Position numbers and translations under genes: made by a program
Part shown: piece after piece, positions 8,020-17,203 of the stretch
How positions within the stretch are numbered: the stretch's first letter is position 1
How the letters are laid out: every line of letters begins with the position of its first letter
Notes under the pieces: generated by a model
Databases searched by the model: none
Told to the model about the DNA's origin: nothing
The model's input: only the letters and a program-made list of their open reading frames with translations
DNA from: JADCCX01 sp031378805
GTDB lineage: Bacteria > Pseudomonadota > Alphaproteobacteria > Rhizobiales > Beijerinckiaceae
NCBI GenBank assembly: GCA_031378805.1
Contig: JANNEO010000038.1
Location: forward strand, 1 to 53,947
Direction: 5' to 3'
Length of the DNA stretch: 53,947 nt

Positions 8020-9803
8020 CGGAAGCCCGCGCTGCCAGTGCCATTTGGAGTGACGCCTGCCGTGCAGCCCAGCTGCTGGCTGTCGATCCCGTGGGACTTG
8101 GCGGCGTGGCCTTGCGCTCACCGGCAGGCGAAGCCAGGACGGCCTGGCTGCTCATGACACGGCGGCTGGCTGCAGGAGCGGACGCGACAGCTTCGTTGCC
8201 CATCGTGCAGATTCCCGCCGATGTATCCGCACCCCAGCTCCTAGGCGGTCTCGACCTGGAACAGACCCTGGCCCTGGGACGCCCCGCCGCGCAGCAAGGC
8301 GCGCTTGCGCGAGCCGATGGCGGACTGCTGATCCTTGCGATGGCGGAGCGCATGGGTGCGGCAGCGGCCGGGCCAATTACGGCGGCACTCGATCAGGGTG
8401 AAGTGATCACGGAAAGGGATGGCTTTTCGCTCCGGCGTCCCGCCCGTTTCGGCGTGGTAGCCCTGGATGAAGGCATTGCGGCGGATGAGCGTCCACCGAC
8501 TGCCTTGCTGGAGCGCCTTGCCATCCATCTCGATCTTTCGGATGTCACCCACCGCGACATGGAGGACGCAGCGTCCGTCGATATCGCGTCAGCGCGGCGG
8601 AGCCTGTACGATGTCATCGTGCCGGACAGCGTGATCGAATCGCTGTGTGCCGCAGCACTCGTGCTGGGCGTGACATCTGGCCGGACGCCGATCCTGGCTC
8701 TGCGGACGGCACGCGCGGCAGCGGCACTCGCAGGTCGTTGCATCATTGCCGAAGAAGATGTCGTGCTTGCTGCAAGGCTCGTTCTGGGACCACGCGCGCT
8801 GCAATTGCCTGCGAGCGACCAGCAGGCTGAGGATACGCCGCCGCCACCACCAGAGGACAATCCGGACGAGCAGCCGCCTGAACCCCAGGCATCCGACAGC
8901 GAAGTGCGCAAGCTTGAGGATACCGTGCTGGAGGCTGCAACCACCGCCATTCCGCCCGGTCTACTGCAGCTGTTGCAGGACAATGCTCTGCGCGGCGCAC
9001 GTGGCACGAACAGCGGCAAGGCGGGTGACAGCCAGCAGAAGGGTCTGCGTGGTCGCCCCATCGGCAGCAGGCGCGGAGAACTGCGCAGCAAGGCTCGCCT
9101 GGATCTGCTCGACACGTTGCGCACAGCGGCACCCTGGCAGAACCTGCGTCGTGCCAGCGCACGCAGCCAGTTGATCCAGATCCGCCGCGAGGATATTCGC
9201 CTCAAGCGTTTCAAGGACCGCCAGGCCACCACCACGATTTTCGTGGTCGATGCCTCGGGTTCCACGGCCATGGATCGCCTTGGCGAAGCCAAGGGGGCCA
9301 TCGAGATGCTGCTGGCGGATTGCTATGTCCGGCGCGATGAAGTGGCGCTGATCGCCTTTCGTGGTGCGGGCGCCGACCTGCTACTGCCCGCGACGCGGTC
9401 GCTGGCGCGGGCTAAAAAATCACTGGCTGCCTTGCCTGGCGGTGGCGGAACTCCGCTGGCGTCAGGCCTCATAGCAGCTGAAAAACTGGCGGATGACGTG
9501 CGCCGCAAGGGCCGCACACCGACGCTGGTCATCATCACGGATGGCCGCGCCAACGTGGCGCGTGACGGCATGGGCGGGCGGGAGCGCGCGCAGGCGGAAG
9601 CCGAACAGGCTGCCATCCTGATCCGCAGCCAGCGTTTCAGGGCCATCGTGGTGGACAATTCGCCCCGGCCCGAGCCCAAGGCCCGCGGCATCGCCCTGAG
9701 CATGGGCGCGATCTATCTGCCCTTGCCGCTGGTCAATGCCGCCATCCTTTCCGATGCCGTGCGCCAGCATACGTCGCAACGACCAGCACGAGGCAGCCAA
9801 TGA
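8016..9803 (+). CDS. bchD: Magnesium chelatase subunit D
   Basis: BchD is the scaffold subunit of magnesium chelatase. In its 595 residues I see a degenerate AAA+ domain at the N-terminus (the Walker A lysine is absent), a proline- and acid-rich linker around 272-290 (PPPPPEDNPDEQPPEPQ), and a C-terminal von Willebrand A domain starting near 405 with the metal-ion-dependent adhesion motif DASGS (D412). This is the standard BchD architecture. It is translationally coupled to bchI and bchO by ATGA overlaps. Confidence 0.96.
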   Translation: MTEARAASAIWSDACRAAQLLAVDPVGLGGVALRSPAGEARTAWLLMTRRLAAGADATASLPIVQIPADVSAPQLLGGLDLEQTLALGRPAAQQGALARADGGLLILAMAERMGAAAAGPITAALDQGEVITERDGFSLRRPARFGVVALDEGIAADERPPTALLERLAIHLDLSDVTHRDMEDAASVDIASARRSLYDVIVPDSVIESLCAAALVLGVTSGRTPILALRTARAAAALAGRCIIAEEDVVLAARLVLGPRALQLPASDQQAEDTPPPPPEDNPDEQPPEPQASDSEVRKLEDTVLEAATTAIPPGLLQLLQDNALRGARGTNSGKAGDSQQKGLRGRPIGSRRGELRSKARLDLLDTLRTAAPWQNLRRASARSQLIQIRREDIRLKRFKDRQATTTIFVVDASGSTAMDRLGEAKGAIEMLLADCYVRRDEVALIAFRGAGADLLLPATRSLARAKKSLAALPGGGGTPLASGLIAAEKLADDVRRKGRTPTLVIITDGRANVARDGMGGRERAQAEAEQAAILIRSQRFRAIVVDNSPRPEPKARGIALSMGAIYLPLPLVNAAILSDAVRQHTSQRPARGSQ

Positions 9804-10840
9804 GCGGTCGCCTTGATTTTGAGAGCGATGGAGCGAACTGGCCAAACCGTTGGGCGAGCCGGTTCGTCAAGGTCAATGGCTTGACGATGCATGTGCAGAT
9901 CGCCGGCCAAGGCCCTGTGGTGTTGCTACTGCACGGCACGGGTGCATCCACCCATTCCTGGCGCGGCCTGCTGCCATTGCTTACCGAACAGTTCCAGGTG
10001 GTCGTTCCAGACCTTCCGGGCCATGGTTTCAGCAGCGACCCTGGAGCAAGCGGCTTGTCGATCTCCGGCATGGCCCGTGCCATTCGTAGCCTGCTGACGG
10101 AACTGAAGCTCGAGCCGCGTCTTGTGGTGGGGCATTCCGCAGGTGCCGCCCTGCTAATCCGGATGGCGCTTGATCGGCAGATCACCCCGGATGCCATCGT
10201 CAGCCTGAACGGTGCGCTGCAACCCTTCGGCGGTTTCGCCGGGCAGTTCTTCGCGCCAATCGCACGCCTTTTCGCAACCTTGCCGATCATGACCACGATG
10301 TTTGCCTGGCGTGCGAAAGACCCACGCGTCATTGATGATATCCTGAAACAGACAGGATCGAGGCTCGATGCCGAGGGGATTGCGCTCTACCGCCAGCTCG
10401 CGGGCAACGGCGACCATATCAGCGCCGCGCTCGGCATGATGGCGAACTGGGATCTGCACGGCCTCGATCGGGACATGGCGAAGCTGAAGACACCGCTTTT
10501 CCTGGTGACCGGACTGAAGGACGAGATGGTGCGGCCATCGGTCTCGCGCGAAGTGAGCGAGCGCCTGGCATCGGCCAGGCTTCTGCCGCTGCCGGCCCTC
10601 GGGCATCTTGCCCACGAGGAAGACCCGGGCCGCATCGCCGAACTGATCAACACAATCGCCGAAGGCCGTACGCCATCCGTGCCAGAACGCGCGAGCGGGC
10701 GCAGGGTTGCCAGTGAACCAAGCCTTGCCAGTGAAACAAGCCTTGCCAGTGAATCAAGCCTTGCCGGCGAACCAAGACTTGCCGGCGAACCAAGACTTGC
10801 CAGAGAACAAACCGATTTGATGAAGAGGAAAGTACCATGA
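9800..10840 (+). CDS. bchO: Alpha/beta-hydrolase BchO, magnesium-chelatase accessory protein
   Basis: BchO is an alpha/beta-hydrolase fold protein conserved beside bchI and bchD; its exact role in Mg-protoporphyrin formation is not established. The HGTG oxyanion motif is near residues 50-53 and the nucleophile elbow GHSAG near 112-116, with a late GHLAHEE histidine near 272. The core ends near residue 290, the usual family length; here the protein runs to 346. The extra tail contains a hexapeptide repeat (ASEPSL-like) encoded by an 18-bp tandem repeat at 10709-10816. The ATG overlaps the bchD stop and the stop overlaps the crtI start. Confidence 0.88.
   Translation: MSGRLDFESDGANWPNRWASRFVKVNGLTMHVQIAGQGPVVLLLHGTGASTHSWRGLLPLLTEQFQVVVPDLPGHGFSSDPGASGLSISGMARAIRSLLTELKLEPRLVVGHSAGAALLIRMALDRQITPDAIVSLNGALQPFGGFAGQFFAPIARLFATLPIMTTMFAWRAKDPRVIDDILKQTGSRLDAEGIALYRQLAGNGDHISAALGMMANWDLHGLDRDMAKLKTPLFLVTGLKDEMVRPSVSREVSERLASARLLPLPALGHLAHEEDPGRIAELINTIAEGRTPSVPERASGRRVASEPSLASETSLASESSLAGEPRLAGEPRLAREQTDLMKRKVP
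10709..10816 (+). repeat. 18-bp tandem repeat coding the BchO C-terminal tail
   Basis: Five full units (10709-10726, 10727-10744, 10745-10762, 10763-10780, 10781-10798) and a degenerate sixth (10799-10816). They translate in frame to ASEPSL, ASETSL, ASESSL, AGEPRL, AGEPRL and AREQTD. The last two full units are identical, which points to recent duplication. Confidence 0.9.
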
Positions 10841-12360
10841 CGGCCCCGCTGCGCTTTCCACTGCCCATTGACTCGAAGCGTCCACACGCCGCCGTGATTG
10901 GTGCGGGGTTTGGCGGCCTGGCAATGGCGATCCGCCTCGCGGTCAAGGGATACCGGGTCTCTGTTTTCGAGAATCTGGAGCAGGCGGGCGGGCGTGCCAA
11001 CGTCTATCGGCAAGACGGTTTTTCGTTCGATGCCGGGCCGACCATTGTGACCGCACCCTACTTGCTGGAGGAACTCTGGACGCTGTGCGGGCGCAAGCTT
11101 CAGGACGATGTCCCGCTGGTGCCGATGAAGCCCTTCTACCAGATCCGCTTCAATGACGGTTCGGTGATGCGTTGCTCTGGCGACGCTGCGGCGATGCGGG
11201 CGGAGATTCAGCGCCTCTCGCCAGGCGATGTGGAGGGCTACGAGCGCTTCATGAAGCTGAGCGAGCGCACCTTCAATATCGGCTTCGAAAAACTGGGCAA
11301 CCAGCCCTTCAACACGCCCTGGGATATGGCGAAGGCAGTGCCCGAGATCATCATGCTGGGCGGCTTGCGCTCAATCCATGGGATGGTATCGCGCTTCGTA
11401 AAGGATGAGCGCATCCGCATCGCGCTGTCATTCCATCCGTTGTTCATTGGCGGCAATCCGTTGAAGGCGAGCGCCGTCTATGGCCTCGTGGCCCATCTCG
11501 AGAGGCACTGGGGCGTCCATTTCGCCATGGGTGGCACAGGTGCGCTGGTGCAGGGCATGGTGCGCCTGCTGGAGCAGCAAGGCGGCCAGATTTTCTATAA
11601 TACCCGCATCGATCAGATCCTGACAGATGGACGCCGTGCCACCGGCGTCAAATTGGCAACGGGCGAGGATATTCCCGCCCATCTCGTGGCCTGCAATGCC
11701 GATGCCGCCTGGACCTACAACAACCTCCTGCCCAAAAGTGTGCGCAACCCGCTGATGAGCCTGAGACTCAAAAAGGCGTCGTTCTCCTGTGGCATCTTCA
11801 TCTGGTATTTCGGCACGCGTCGCCGCTATGAGGACGTGCATCACCACAACATCGTGCTGGGGCCGCGCTATGTCGGCCTGCTGCAGGATATCTTCCAGAA
11901 GAAGAAGCTGGCGAAGGATTTCAGCCTCTATCTCTACCGTCCGACCGCAACCGACCCTTCACTCGCTCCACCAGGATGCGATGCCTTCTATGTGCTTTCG
12001 CCCGTGCCTCATTTGGCGGCAGATGTAGACTGGAAGACCCACGCAGAACCATACCGGCAGGCGGTCGAGGCCCGGCTTACAGAGACATTGCTTCCTGGAC
12101 TGAAGGACGAAATCGTGACCTCGAAGGTGATGACACCGCTCGACTTCCAATCGCGCTTCCTTTCGCCCTGGGGTGCGGGCTTCGGCATGGAGCCACTGCT
12201 CAGCCAGAGCGCGTATTTCCGCCCACAGAACAAGTCCCACTGGCTCGAGAATCTGTTCATGGTGGGGGCAGGCACGCATCCCGGAGCGGGCATCCCTGGC
12301 GTTCTCACCTCGGCCCGCATCGCCGACGAGATGGTCCCTGATCCGGCGGTGTTCGCATGA
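10837..12360 (+). CDS. crtI: Phytoene desaturase
   Basis: CrtI desaturates phytoene to neurosporene or lycopene with FAD. The 507-residue protein has the N-terminal dinucleotide-binding motif VIGAGFGGLAMAIRLA followed by GGRA, and the C-terminal bacterial phytoene dehydrogenase signature GAGTHPGAGIPGVLTSA near residue 477. Length is typical. It overlaps both bchO and crtB by 4 bases, so carotenoid and bacteriochlorophyll genes are translated from one message here. Whether it stops at three or four desaturations cannot be judged. Confidence 0.94.
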   Translation: MTAPLRFPLPIDSKRPHAAVIGAGFGGLAMAIRLAVKGYRVSVFENLEQAGGRANVYRQDGFSFDAGPTIVTAPYLLEELWTLCGRKLQDDVPLVPMKPFYQIRFNDGSVMRCSGDAAAMRAEIQRLSPGDVEGYERFMKLSERTFNIGFEKLGNQPFNTPWDMAKAVPEIIMLGGLRSIHGMVSRFVKDERIRIALSFHPLFIGGNPLKASAVYGLVAHLERHWGVHFAMGGTGALVQGMVRLLEQQGGQIFYNTRIDQILTDGRRATGVKLATGEDIPAHLVACNADAAWTYNNLLPKSVRNPLMSLRLKKASFSCGIFIWYFGTRRRYEDVHHHNIVLGPRYVGLLQDIFQKKKLAKDFSLYLYRPTATDPSLAPPGCDAFYVLSPVPHLAADVDWKTHAEPYRQAVEARLTETLLPGLKDEIVTSKVMTPLDFQSRFLSPWGAGFGMEPLLSQSAYFRPQNKSHWLENLFMVGAGTHPGAGIPGVLTSARIADEMVPDPAVFA

Positions 12361-13415
12361 CGGCCCGCGCACCTCGTCTGCAGGTGATCGATCCGCAGGA
12401 TCTGGCCGCTTGCCGGTTGTTGCTCAAGAATGGCTCGAAATCGTTTTTCGCGGCTTCGCTGCTGCTGCCACGCCATGTGCGTGAACCAGCGACCGCGCTG
12501 TATGCCTTCTGCCGCGTTGCGGATGATGCCGTTGATCTGACGGATGATCCAGCCAGGGCTGTCGGCCATCTCACGTCCAGGCTGGATGCGATCTATGCCT
12601 CCGCGCCAGCGGATGATCCGGTCGACCGTGCGCTTGCTGCCGTGGTCCATGGCTTTGCCTTGCCTCGCGCTCATCTCGACGCGCTGCTGGATGGCTTTGT
12701 CTGGGATGGCGAGGGGCGTCGCTATCAGACGATCAGCGACCTGCGGGCCTATGCCGCCCGCGTCGCCGGAACAGTTGGCGTGATGATGACACTGCTGATG
12801 GGAGAGCGTTCCGCCGAAACACTGGCAAGGGCATGCGATCTGGGCGTGGCCATGCAGCTGACCAACATCGCCCGTGACGTGGGCGAGGACGCCCGCAACG
12901 GACGGCTGTACCTGCCAATGGATTGGCTGCGGGAGGCTGGCCTTGATCCGGAACGCTGGCTCGTCTCACCCGCGCATGATGAACGACTGGCCGGTGTCGT
13001 GCAGCGCCTTCTGGCGGAGGCCACTGGTCTTTACGAGCGTTCCCGCCAGGGCATCGCGCTTCTCCCTGCTGATTGTCGCCCCGCCATTCATGCCGCCCGC
13101 CTCGTCTATTCCGACATCGGTGCGGAGGTGGCGCGCAACCGCCATGATTCCATCAACCAGCGCGCTTATGTTTCGGGGCGTCGCAAACTGAGATTGATTG
13201 CCGAAGCTCTGATGGCGGGTGCGGCCCCGGCAAGCACCAATCAGCCCATGCTCGAAGAGGTGCGCTTTCTGATCGATGCGGTGGAAACCGTTGCAGCCAT
13301 TGCGGCGTTGCCACTTCCCGCAACCGATCATCCCGGACGCGTGAGCCGCGTGCTCGATATCGTGGCCAAGCTGGAACGGCGGCGCAATGAAGCCTGGACC
13401 ATCGCGCCGGTTTGA
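12357..13415 (+). CDS. crtB: Phytoene synthase
   Basis: CrtB condenses two geranylgeranyl diphosphates to phytoene. The 352-residue protein belongs to the squalene/phytoene synthase family, with the first aspartate motif CRVADDAVDLTDD (about residues 46-58) and the second signature QLTNIARDVGEDARNGRLYLP (about 166-186; quoted part ends at LP). It is the last gene of the bchG-crtB unit; 62 bases separate it from the next gene, which has its own ribosome-binding site. Confidence 0.94.
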   Translation: MTARAPRLQVIDPQDLAACRLLLKNGSKSFFAASLLLPRHVREPATALYAFCRVADDAVDLTDDPARAVGHLTSRLDAIYASAPADDPVDRALAAVVHGFALPRAHLDALLDGFVWDGEGRRYQTISDLRAYAARVAGTVGVMMTLLMGERSAETLARACDLGVAMQLTNIARDVGEDARNGRLYLPMDWLREAGLDPERWLVSPAHDERLAGVVQRLLAEATGLYERSRQGIALLPADCRPAIHAARLVYSDIGAEVARNRHDSINQRAYVSGRRKLRLIAEALMAGAAPASTNQPMLEEVRFLIDAVETVAAIAALPLPATDHPGRVSRVLDIVAKLERRRNEAWTIAPV

Positions 13416-13477
13416 TCCTGACCAGCATTCCATCAGCGGCATGACCCTTGCGACATCTCCCGCAAGGAGATGCCCTC

Positions 13478-14806
13478 ATGCCTATTTTGACCCGGATCAG
13501 GACAACGCTTCGTCACAAAGCGGGACAGTTGCTGTGCCAGGAGGATGGCAATGTCGCCATGCTCTTTGGCCTGACGCTGTTGCCCCTCATGGCGGTGACG
13601 GGAGCAGCGATCGACTACAGCCGCGCCTCTGATGCCCGCACGCAACTCCAGAATGCCATCGACTCAACCGTGCTGGCCATGGCGAAGGTGTCGCCCACAC
13701 TGTCGGATGCCCAGTTGCAGACCGAAGCAGAGCAGTATTTCCGGGCTGTCCTTCGCCAAAGACACGATCTGACAACACTGCCCATCACCGTCAACCGCAC
13801 GAACAAATCTGTGGCGGTAACGGCAGGCGGTATCCTGCCCACGAGCTTCATGAAGCTGTTCGGCATGAACACCGTGCCGCTTGCCTCCCGTGCCGAAGCC
13901 GCCATTGGCCAGCGCAAGGTCGAACTGGCACTCGTTCTCGACAACACCGGCTCGATGGGCAGGCTGTCGAAGATGGACGAGTTGAAGAAGGCGACACGCA
14001 ACCTGATCGATGCCGCAGAAGCCTCGGCGCCACGCGGCAGTGGCATGATCAGGATCGCCCTGGTGCCGTTCGATACGGAGGTCAATGTCGATCCCGTGCT
14101 TTATCGCAACCAGAGCTGGCTGGCATTCAAGGAGGATGCGGCCGACCGCGCCTTCGATGATATCCGCCCCCGTATGGCGACGAAGGCGGCATGGACCGGC
14201 TGCCTCACGGATCGCGGCCCGGGTTTCGACGCCAACGACAAGCGCGTTGAGATGACACGCCCCGAATCGTTTCACCCCGCCGTCAGCTGCAGCTCGGCCA
14301 CCCTGGCGCGGGTGCAGCCGCTGACCGACAACTGGAATGCCTTGCGCACCGCTGCCGCCACCATGCGCCCCTCGGGTTGCACCAACATCACCATCGGTGC
14401 CCGCTTCGGCATGGCCGCGCTGTCGTCCTCCGATCCCATCGGCGGCGGCGTGCCCTTCGGCACGGCTGACGTGGACAAGTACATGGTTGTGCTGACGGAC
14501 GGCGACAACACCCAGAACCGCTTCGTCAACGGCTGTTCCGGTAGGGGCAATACGGCTGACATCGATCTGAAGACCAAAGCGATGTGCGATGACATCAAGG
14601 CCAAGTCTTCGCGCCGCGATGCGCGGGGCGTCGCCATCCCTGATGTGAAGGTCTTCACGGTGCGCGTGATGGAAGGCAACCGCGCACTCCTGACGAACTG
14701 CGCGACAAACGCCTCGATGTATAAGGAAGTGACCAGCGCCAGCGAGATTGACGCCGTCTTCAAGGACATCATCCGCGAGATCACGCGGTTAAGGCTGACG
14801 GTGTGA
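13478..14806 (+). CDS. TadG-like pilus/surface protein with von Willebrand A domain
   Basis: The 442-residue protein begins with a short basic segment, then a hydrophobic TadE/TadG-type N-terminal helix (GNVAMLFGLTLLPLMAVTGA, about residues 24-43) followed by the DYSRASDARTQLQNAID pattern usual for TadG. A von Willebrand A domain starts near 155 with a DNTGSM metal-binding motif. Such proteins are pseudopilin-like or secreted through Flp/Tad machinery, but no tad or flp genes are nearby. The start at 13478 is chosen over an in-frame ATG at 13448 because AAGGAG lies 8 bases before it. It is unrelated to photosynthesis and marks the edge of that cluster. Confidence 0.78.
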   Translation: MPILTRIRTTLRHKAGQLLCQEDGNVAMLFGLTLLPLMAVTGAAIDYSRASDARTQLQNAIDSTVLAMAKVSPTLSDAQLQTEAEQYFRAVLRQRHDLTTLPITVNRTNKSVAVTAGGILPTSFMKLFGMNTVPLASRAEAAIGQRKVELALVLDNTGSMGRLSKMDELKKATRNLIDAAEASAPRGSGMIRIALVPFDTEVNVDPVLYRNQSWLAFKEDAADRAFDDIRPRMATKAAWTGCLTDRGPGFDANDKRVEMTRPESFHPAVSCSSATLARVQPLTDNWNALRTAAATMRPSGCTNITIGARFGMAALSSSDPIGGGVPFGTADVDKYMVVLTDGDNTQNRFVNGCSGRGNTADIDLKTKAMCDDIKAKSSRRDARGVAIPDVKVFTVRVMEGNRALLTNCATNASMYKEVTSASEIDAVFKDIIREITRLRLTV

Positions 14807-14820
14807 TCAGTTCGGGAACG

Positions 14821-14897
14821 TGGCGTCCCGGACAGGACTCGAACCTGTTACCTCAAGTTTAGGAAACTTGCGCTCTATCCTGATGAGCTACCGGGAC
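14821..14897 (-). tRNA. tRNA-Arg (anticodon CCT)
   Basis: Read on the - strand, the cloverleaf has a perfect 7-bp acceptor stem GTCCCGG/CCGGGAC, a D-arm GCTC/GAGC, an anticodon stem CAAGT/ACTTG with loop TTCCTAA (anticodon CCT, plus-strand AGG at 14861-14863), a TTCGAGT T-loop closed by ACAGG/CCTGT, discriminator G and an encoded CCA at 14821-14823. It would read AGG arginine codons. It lies antisense between the TadG-like and the nuclease-like genes. Confidence 0.96.
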
Positions 14898-14947
14898 TAA
14901 CCACGCAAAGCCGTGTAGCATAAGGTTTTCCGGCAGGAAACCACGGG

Positions 14948-15682
14948 ATGCGGCGTTTCAAGGCAGGATGTGTGCAGCTTGGTTCACTCTGGGTCATGGC
15001 GTTGCTGCTTGCCGCGCCACAACCCGGTTTGGCCGATTGCGGACCCGCACGCCTAGAAGAGGCAATTCTCGAACGGGTGACGCCCGAAGGTGATCTGGTG
15101 CTGGCAGACACACGCCGACTGCGGCTCGCAGGCCTGCATCTTGACCCAACCTCGCCAGGAGGGGCAAACACCCTAGCCTGGCCCAAGGCGGGCGACAGGC
15201 TCGGCATCGGCCTGCTTGAGACCGATAAGGATCGCTGGTCAAGACTCCCGGCCATCGTCTTCGCCATGCCTGTCGGAGAGCGGCCGATATGGCTACAGCA
15301 AAGGCTTCTGGAAGGCGGCGCGGCCCTGGCGCGACCTGAGCCGGACCTTGGCGCCTGCTGGCCGCTGCTCATTCAAGCCGAAGCGAAAGCGCAGGGGAAG
15401 CTGCCGGACATGCTGGTGGAGCCCGGCCGTTTCACGCGTATCAGCGGCAAGGTCTCGCGCGTCGGTGACGGCCGCAGCGCTCATTTCATCACCGTGTTCG
15501 GTGTCACCGGCGAGCGCTCGACGGGCCTGGTCCAGAAGCGTCATTTGAAACGCTTTAGCGAGGCAGGCGTTGACGTGGCACAGCTTCGCGGTCAATTCAT
15601 CCGGATGAGAGGCGTTCGCAGCACCACCAATGCATCGATCATCCCCCTCACGTCGCCAGACCAAATCGAGATTGTGCGTTGA
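14948..15682 (+). CDS. Secreted staphylococcal-nuclease-like protein (thermonuclease family-like)
   Basis: A 244-residue exported protein with a signal peptide of about 30 residues (hydrophobic LWVMALLLAAP, cleavage near GLADC). Residues about 40-150 resemble the SNase OB-fold: the stretch VTPEGDLVLADTRRLRLAGLHLDP looks like the family's DGDT...VRLxGIDAPE, but the catalytic acid and the DAPE motif are not kept. A second OB-like segment follows at 155-240 (RISGKVSRVGDGRSA...). I infer a nuclease-fold protein that may lack activity. Its stop overlaps the start of the M48 protease, so the two are probably co-expressed. Confidence 0.6.
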   Translation: MRRFKAGCVQLGSLWVMALLLAAPQPGLADCGPARLEEAILERVTPEGDLVLADTRRLRLAGLHLDPTSPGGANTLAWPKAGDRLGIGLLETDKDRWSRLPAIVFAMPVGERPIWLQQRLLEGGAALARPEPDLGACWPLLIQAEAKAQGKLPDMLVEPGRFTRISGKVSRVGDGRSAHFITVFGVTGERSTGLVQKRHLKRFSEAGVDVAQLRGQFIRMRGVRSTTNASIIPLTSPDQIEIVR

Positions 15683-17187
15683 ACCCTGACGGAAACAATT
15701 CTGGACGAACTGGCCTCTCAGGCAAGGCGCTGATAGTCATCATCATGCTTGCCCTCGCGGCTTGCGTTACCGACCCCTTGAGCAATGAGAAGGCCGGTGC
15801 CGTTCCGCTGGAAAAATCTGCGATCACTCTGCCGGCCACGCCCCCGCGCACAACCGCACTGGATGCGGCTTCGGCGCGGGAGCATCAGCGACTAATCGCA
15901 GCCTTTGGTGGAGAATACCGGGCACCACAGGCGCAGACTCTTCTGAACGAGATCATCGCCCGATTGGGTCAGGCTACCGAACGCCCATCCGAGCGCTATC
16001 AGGTAACGATCCTGAATTCGCCCGTGGTGAATGCCTTTGCCCTGCCCAACGGCAACATCTACATCACCCGGGGTATCCTGGTTCTTGCCAACGATACATC
16101 GGAGATTGCCTCCGTTCTGGCGCATGAGATGGCGCATGTGATCACTAGGCATTCCGTCGACCGGCAGGAACTGGAGCGCACGGCAACGCTGGTGGATCGC
16201 GTGCGCACGGACGTTCTGCAGGATTCCTCAGGCGCTCGCGCTGTCAATGCGCAAGGGCGCGTCGCCATAGCCAGCTTCTCGCGCCAGCAGGAACTGGAGG
16301 CCGATGCGCTGTCGGTCCGGATCATTGCGCGGGCGGGCTTCGATCCCTACGGAGCGACGCGCTTTCTGGATTCGCTCGGCCGCACTACGGCCATTCGCGC
16401 GGCACTCCTGGGCGTGAACCCCAACGCACAATCCATGGACATCACGGCCACGCACCCCGCCGCGCCTGAACGCATCCAACTGGCGACCCTGGCAGCCCGC
16501 CAGCTCGGCGCACCCGGCATGGGTGAGGCGGAGCGCAACCGCTATCTGCTGGCCGTGCAGGGCGTGACCGTGGCGGATGATTCGGCACAAGGCTTCGTGC
16601 GCGGCCTCACCTTCAGTCACCCCAGACTGGGCATCACCTTCACTGCGCCGGAGGGTTTTGTCATCGAGAACAGCCGCGATGCTGTCGTCGGGTTCTCTCC
16701 CGAAGGGAGCAAGGCGATGCGCTTCGATCACGTCAGGATCGATGCTTCGGCCAATCTGGAAACCTATATCGGCAGCGGTCTGATCGAGGGTGCCGCAGCC
16801 ACGGATATCGAGCGTCTTTCCATCGGTGGCCAGCCCGCAGCGACGAGCGTGTCCAAAAGCGATGGCTGGTCCTACCGCATTTTCGCCATCCGATCAGGCG
16901 GCCAGACCTTCCGGCTGACCTACGCCGCCCGCGAGATGACGCCCGCACTCGATCAGCAGTTCCGGCAATCCGCCGAAACGTTTCGCCGTTTGAATGCCCA
17001 GGAAATGGCGCGGCTGAAGCCGCTGCGCATTGCGCTTGTCACGGCCGGGGGTGCAGATACGGCGGAAACGCTGTCGGCTCGCATGGCCAGCGACGAGCCG
17101 AAGCTGGAGCGTTTCCGGGTGCTCAACGGCCTCCAGATCAGCGACCGCATCTTTGCCGGCCAACGCTACAAGATCGTGGCGGAATGA
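15679..17187 (+). CDS. M48-family metalloprotease lipoprotein
   Basis: A 502-residue BepA/YfgC-like periplasmic protease. A lipobox LAAC (C29) indicates export and lipid attachment. The zinc site is HEMAH (H149, E150, H153), with the third ligand in QELEADALSVRI near residue 207. The C-terminal part contains a second domain and ends in a LysM-like segment (LQISDRIFAGQRYKIV). The family maintains outer-membrane protein assembly. The start is a TTG overlapping the previous stop (TTGA), consistent with coupling; a later start would cut into the signal sequence. Confidence 0.87.
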   Translation: MNPDGNNSGRTGLSGKALIVIIMLALAACVTDPLSNEKAGAVPLEKSAITLPATPPRTTALDAASAREHQRLIAAFGGEYRAPQAQTLLNEIIARLGQATERPSERYQVTILNSPVVNAFALPNGNIYITRGILVLANDTSEIASVLAHEMAHVITRHSVDRQELERTATLVDRVRTDVLQDSSGARAVNAQGRVAIASFSRQQELEADALSVRIIARAGFDPYGATRFLDSLGRTTAIRAALLGVNPNAQSMDITATHPAAPERIQLATLAARQLGAPGMGEAERNRYLLAVQGVTVADDSAQGFVRGLTFSHPRLGITFTAPEGFVIENSRDAVVGFSPEGSKAMRFDHVRIDASANLETYIGSGLIEGAAATDIERLSIGGQPAATSVSKSDGWSYRIFAIRSGGQTFRLTYAAREMTPALDQQFRQSAETFRRLNAQEMARLKPLRIALVTAGGADTAETLSARMASDEPKLERFRVLNGLQISDRIFAGQRYKIVAE

Positions 17188-17203
17188 GCACCTGAGGAGT
17201 CCC

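Noticed and set aside
14821..14897. tRNA-Arg as an attachment site for an integrated element
   Set aside because: No integrase or direct repeat of the tRNA end was seen in the neighbouring genes, which look like chromosomal housekeeping genes.
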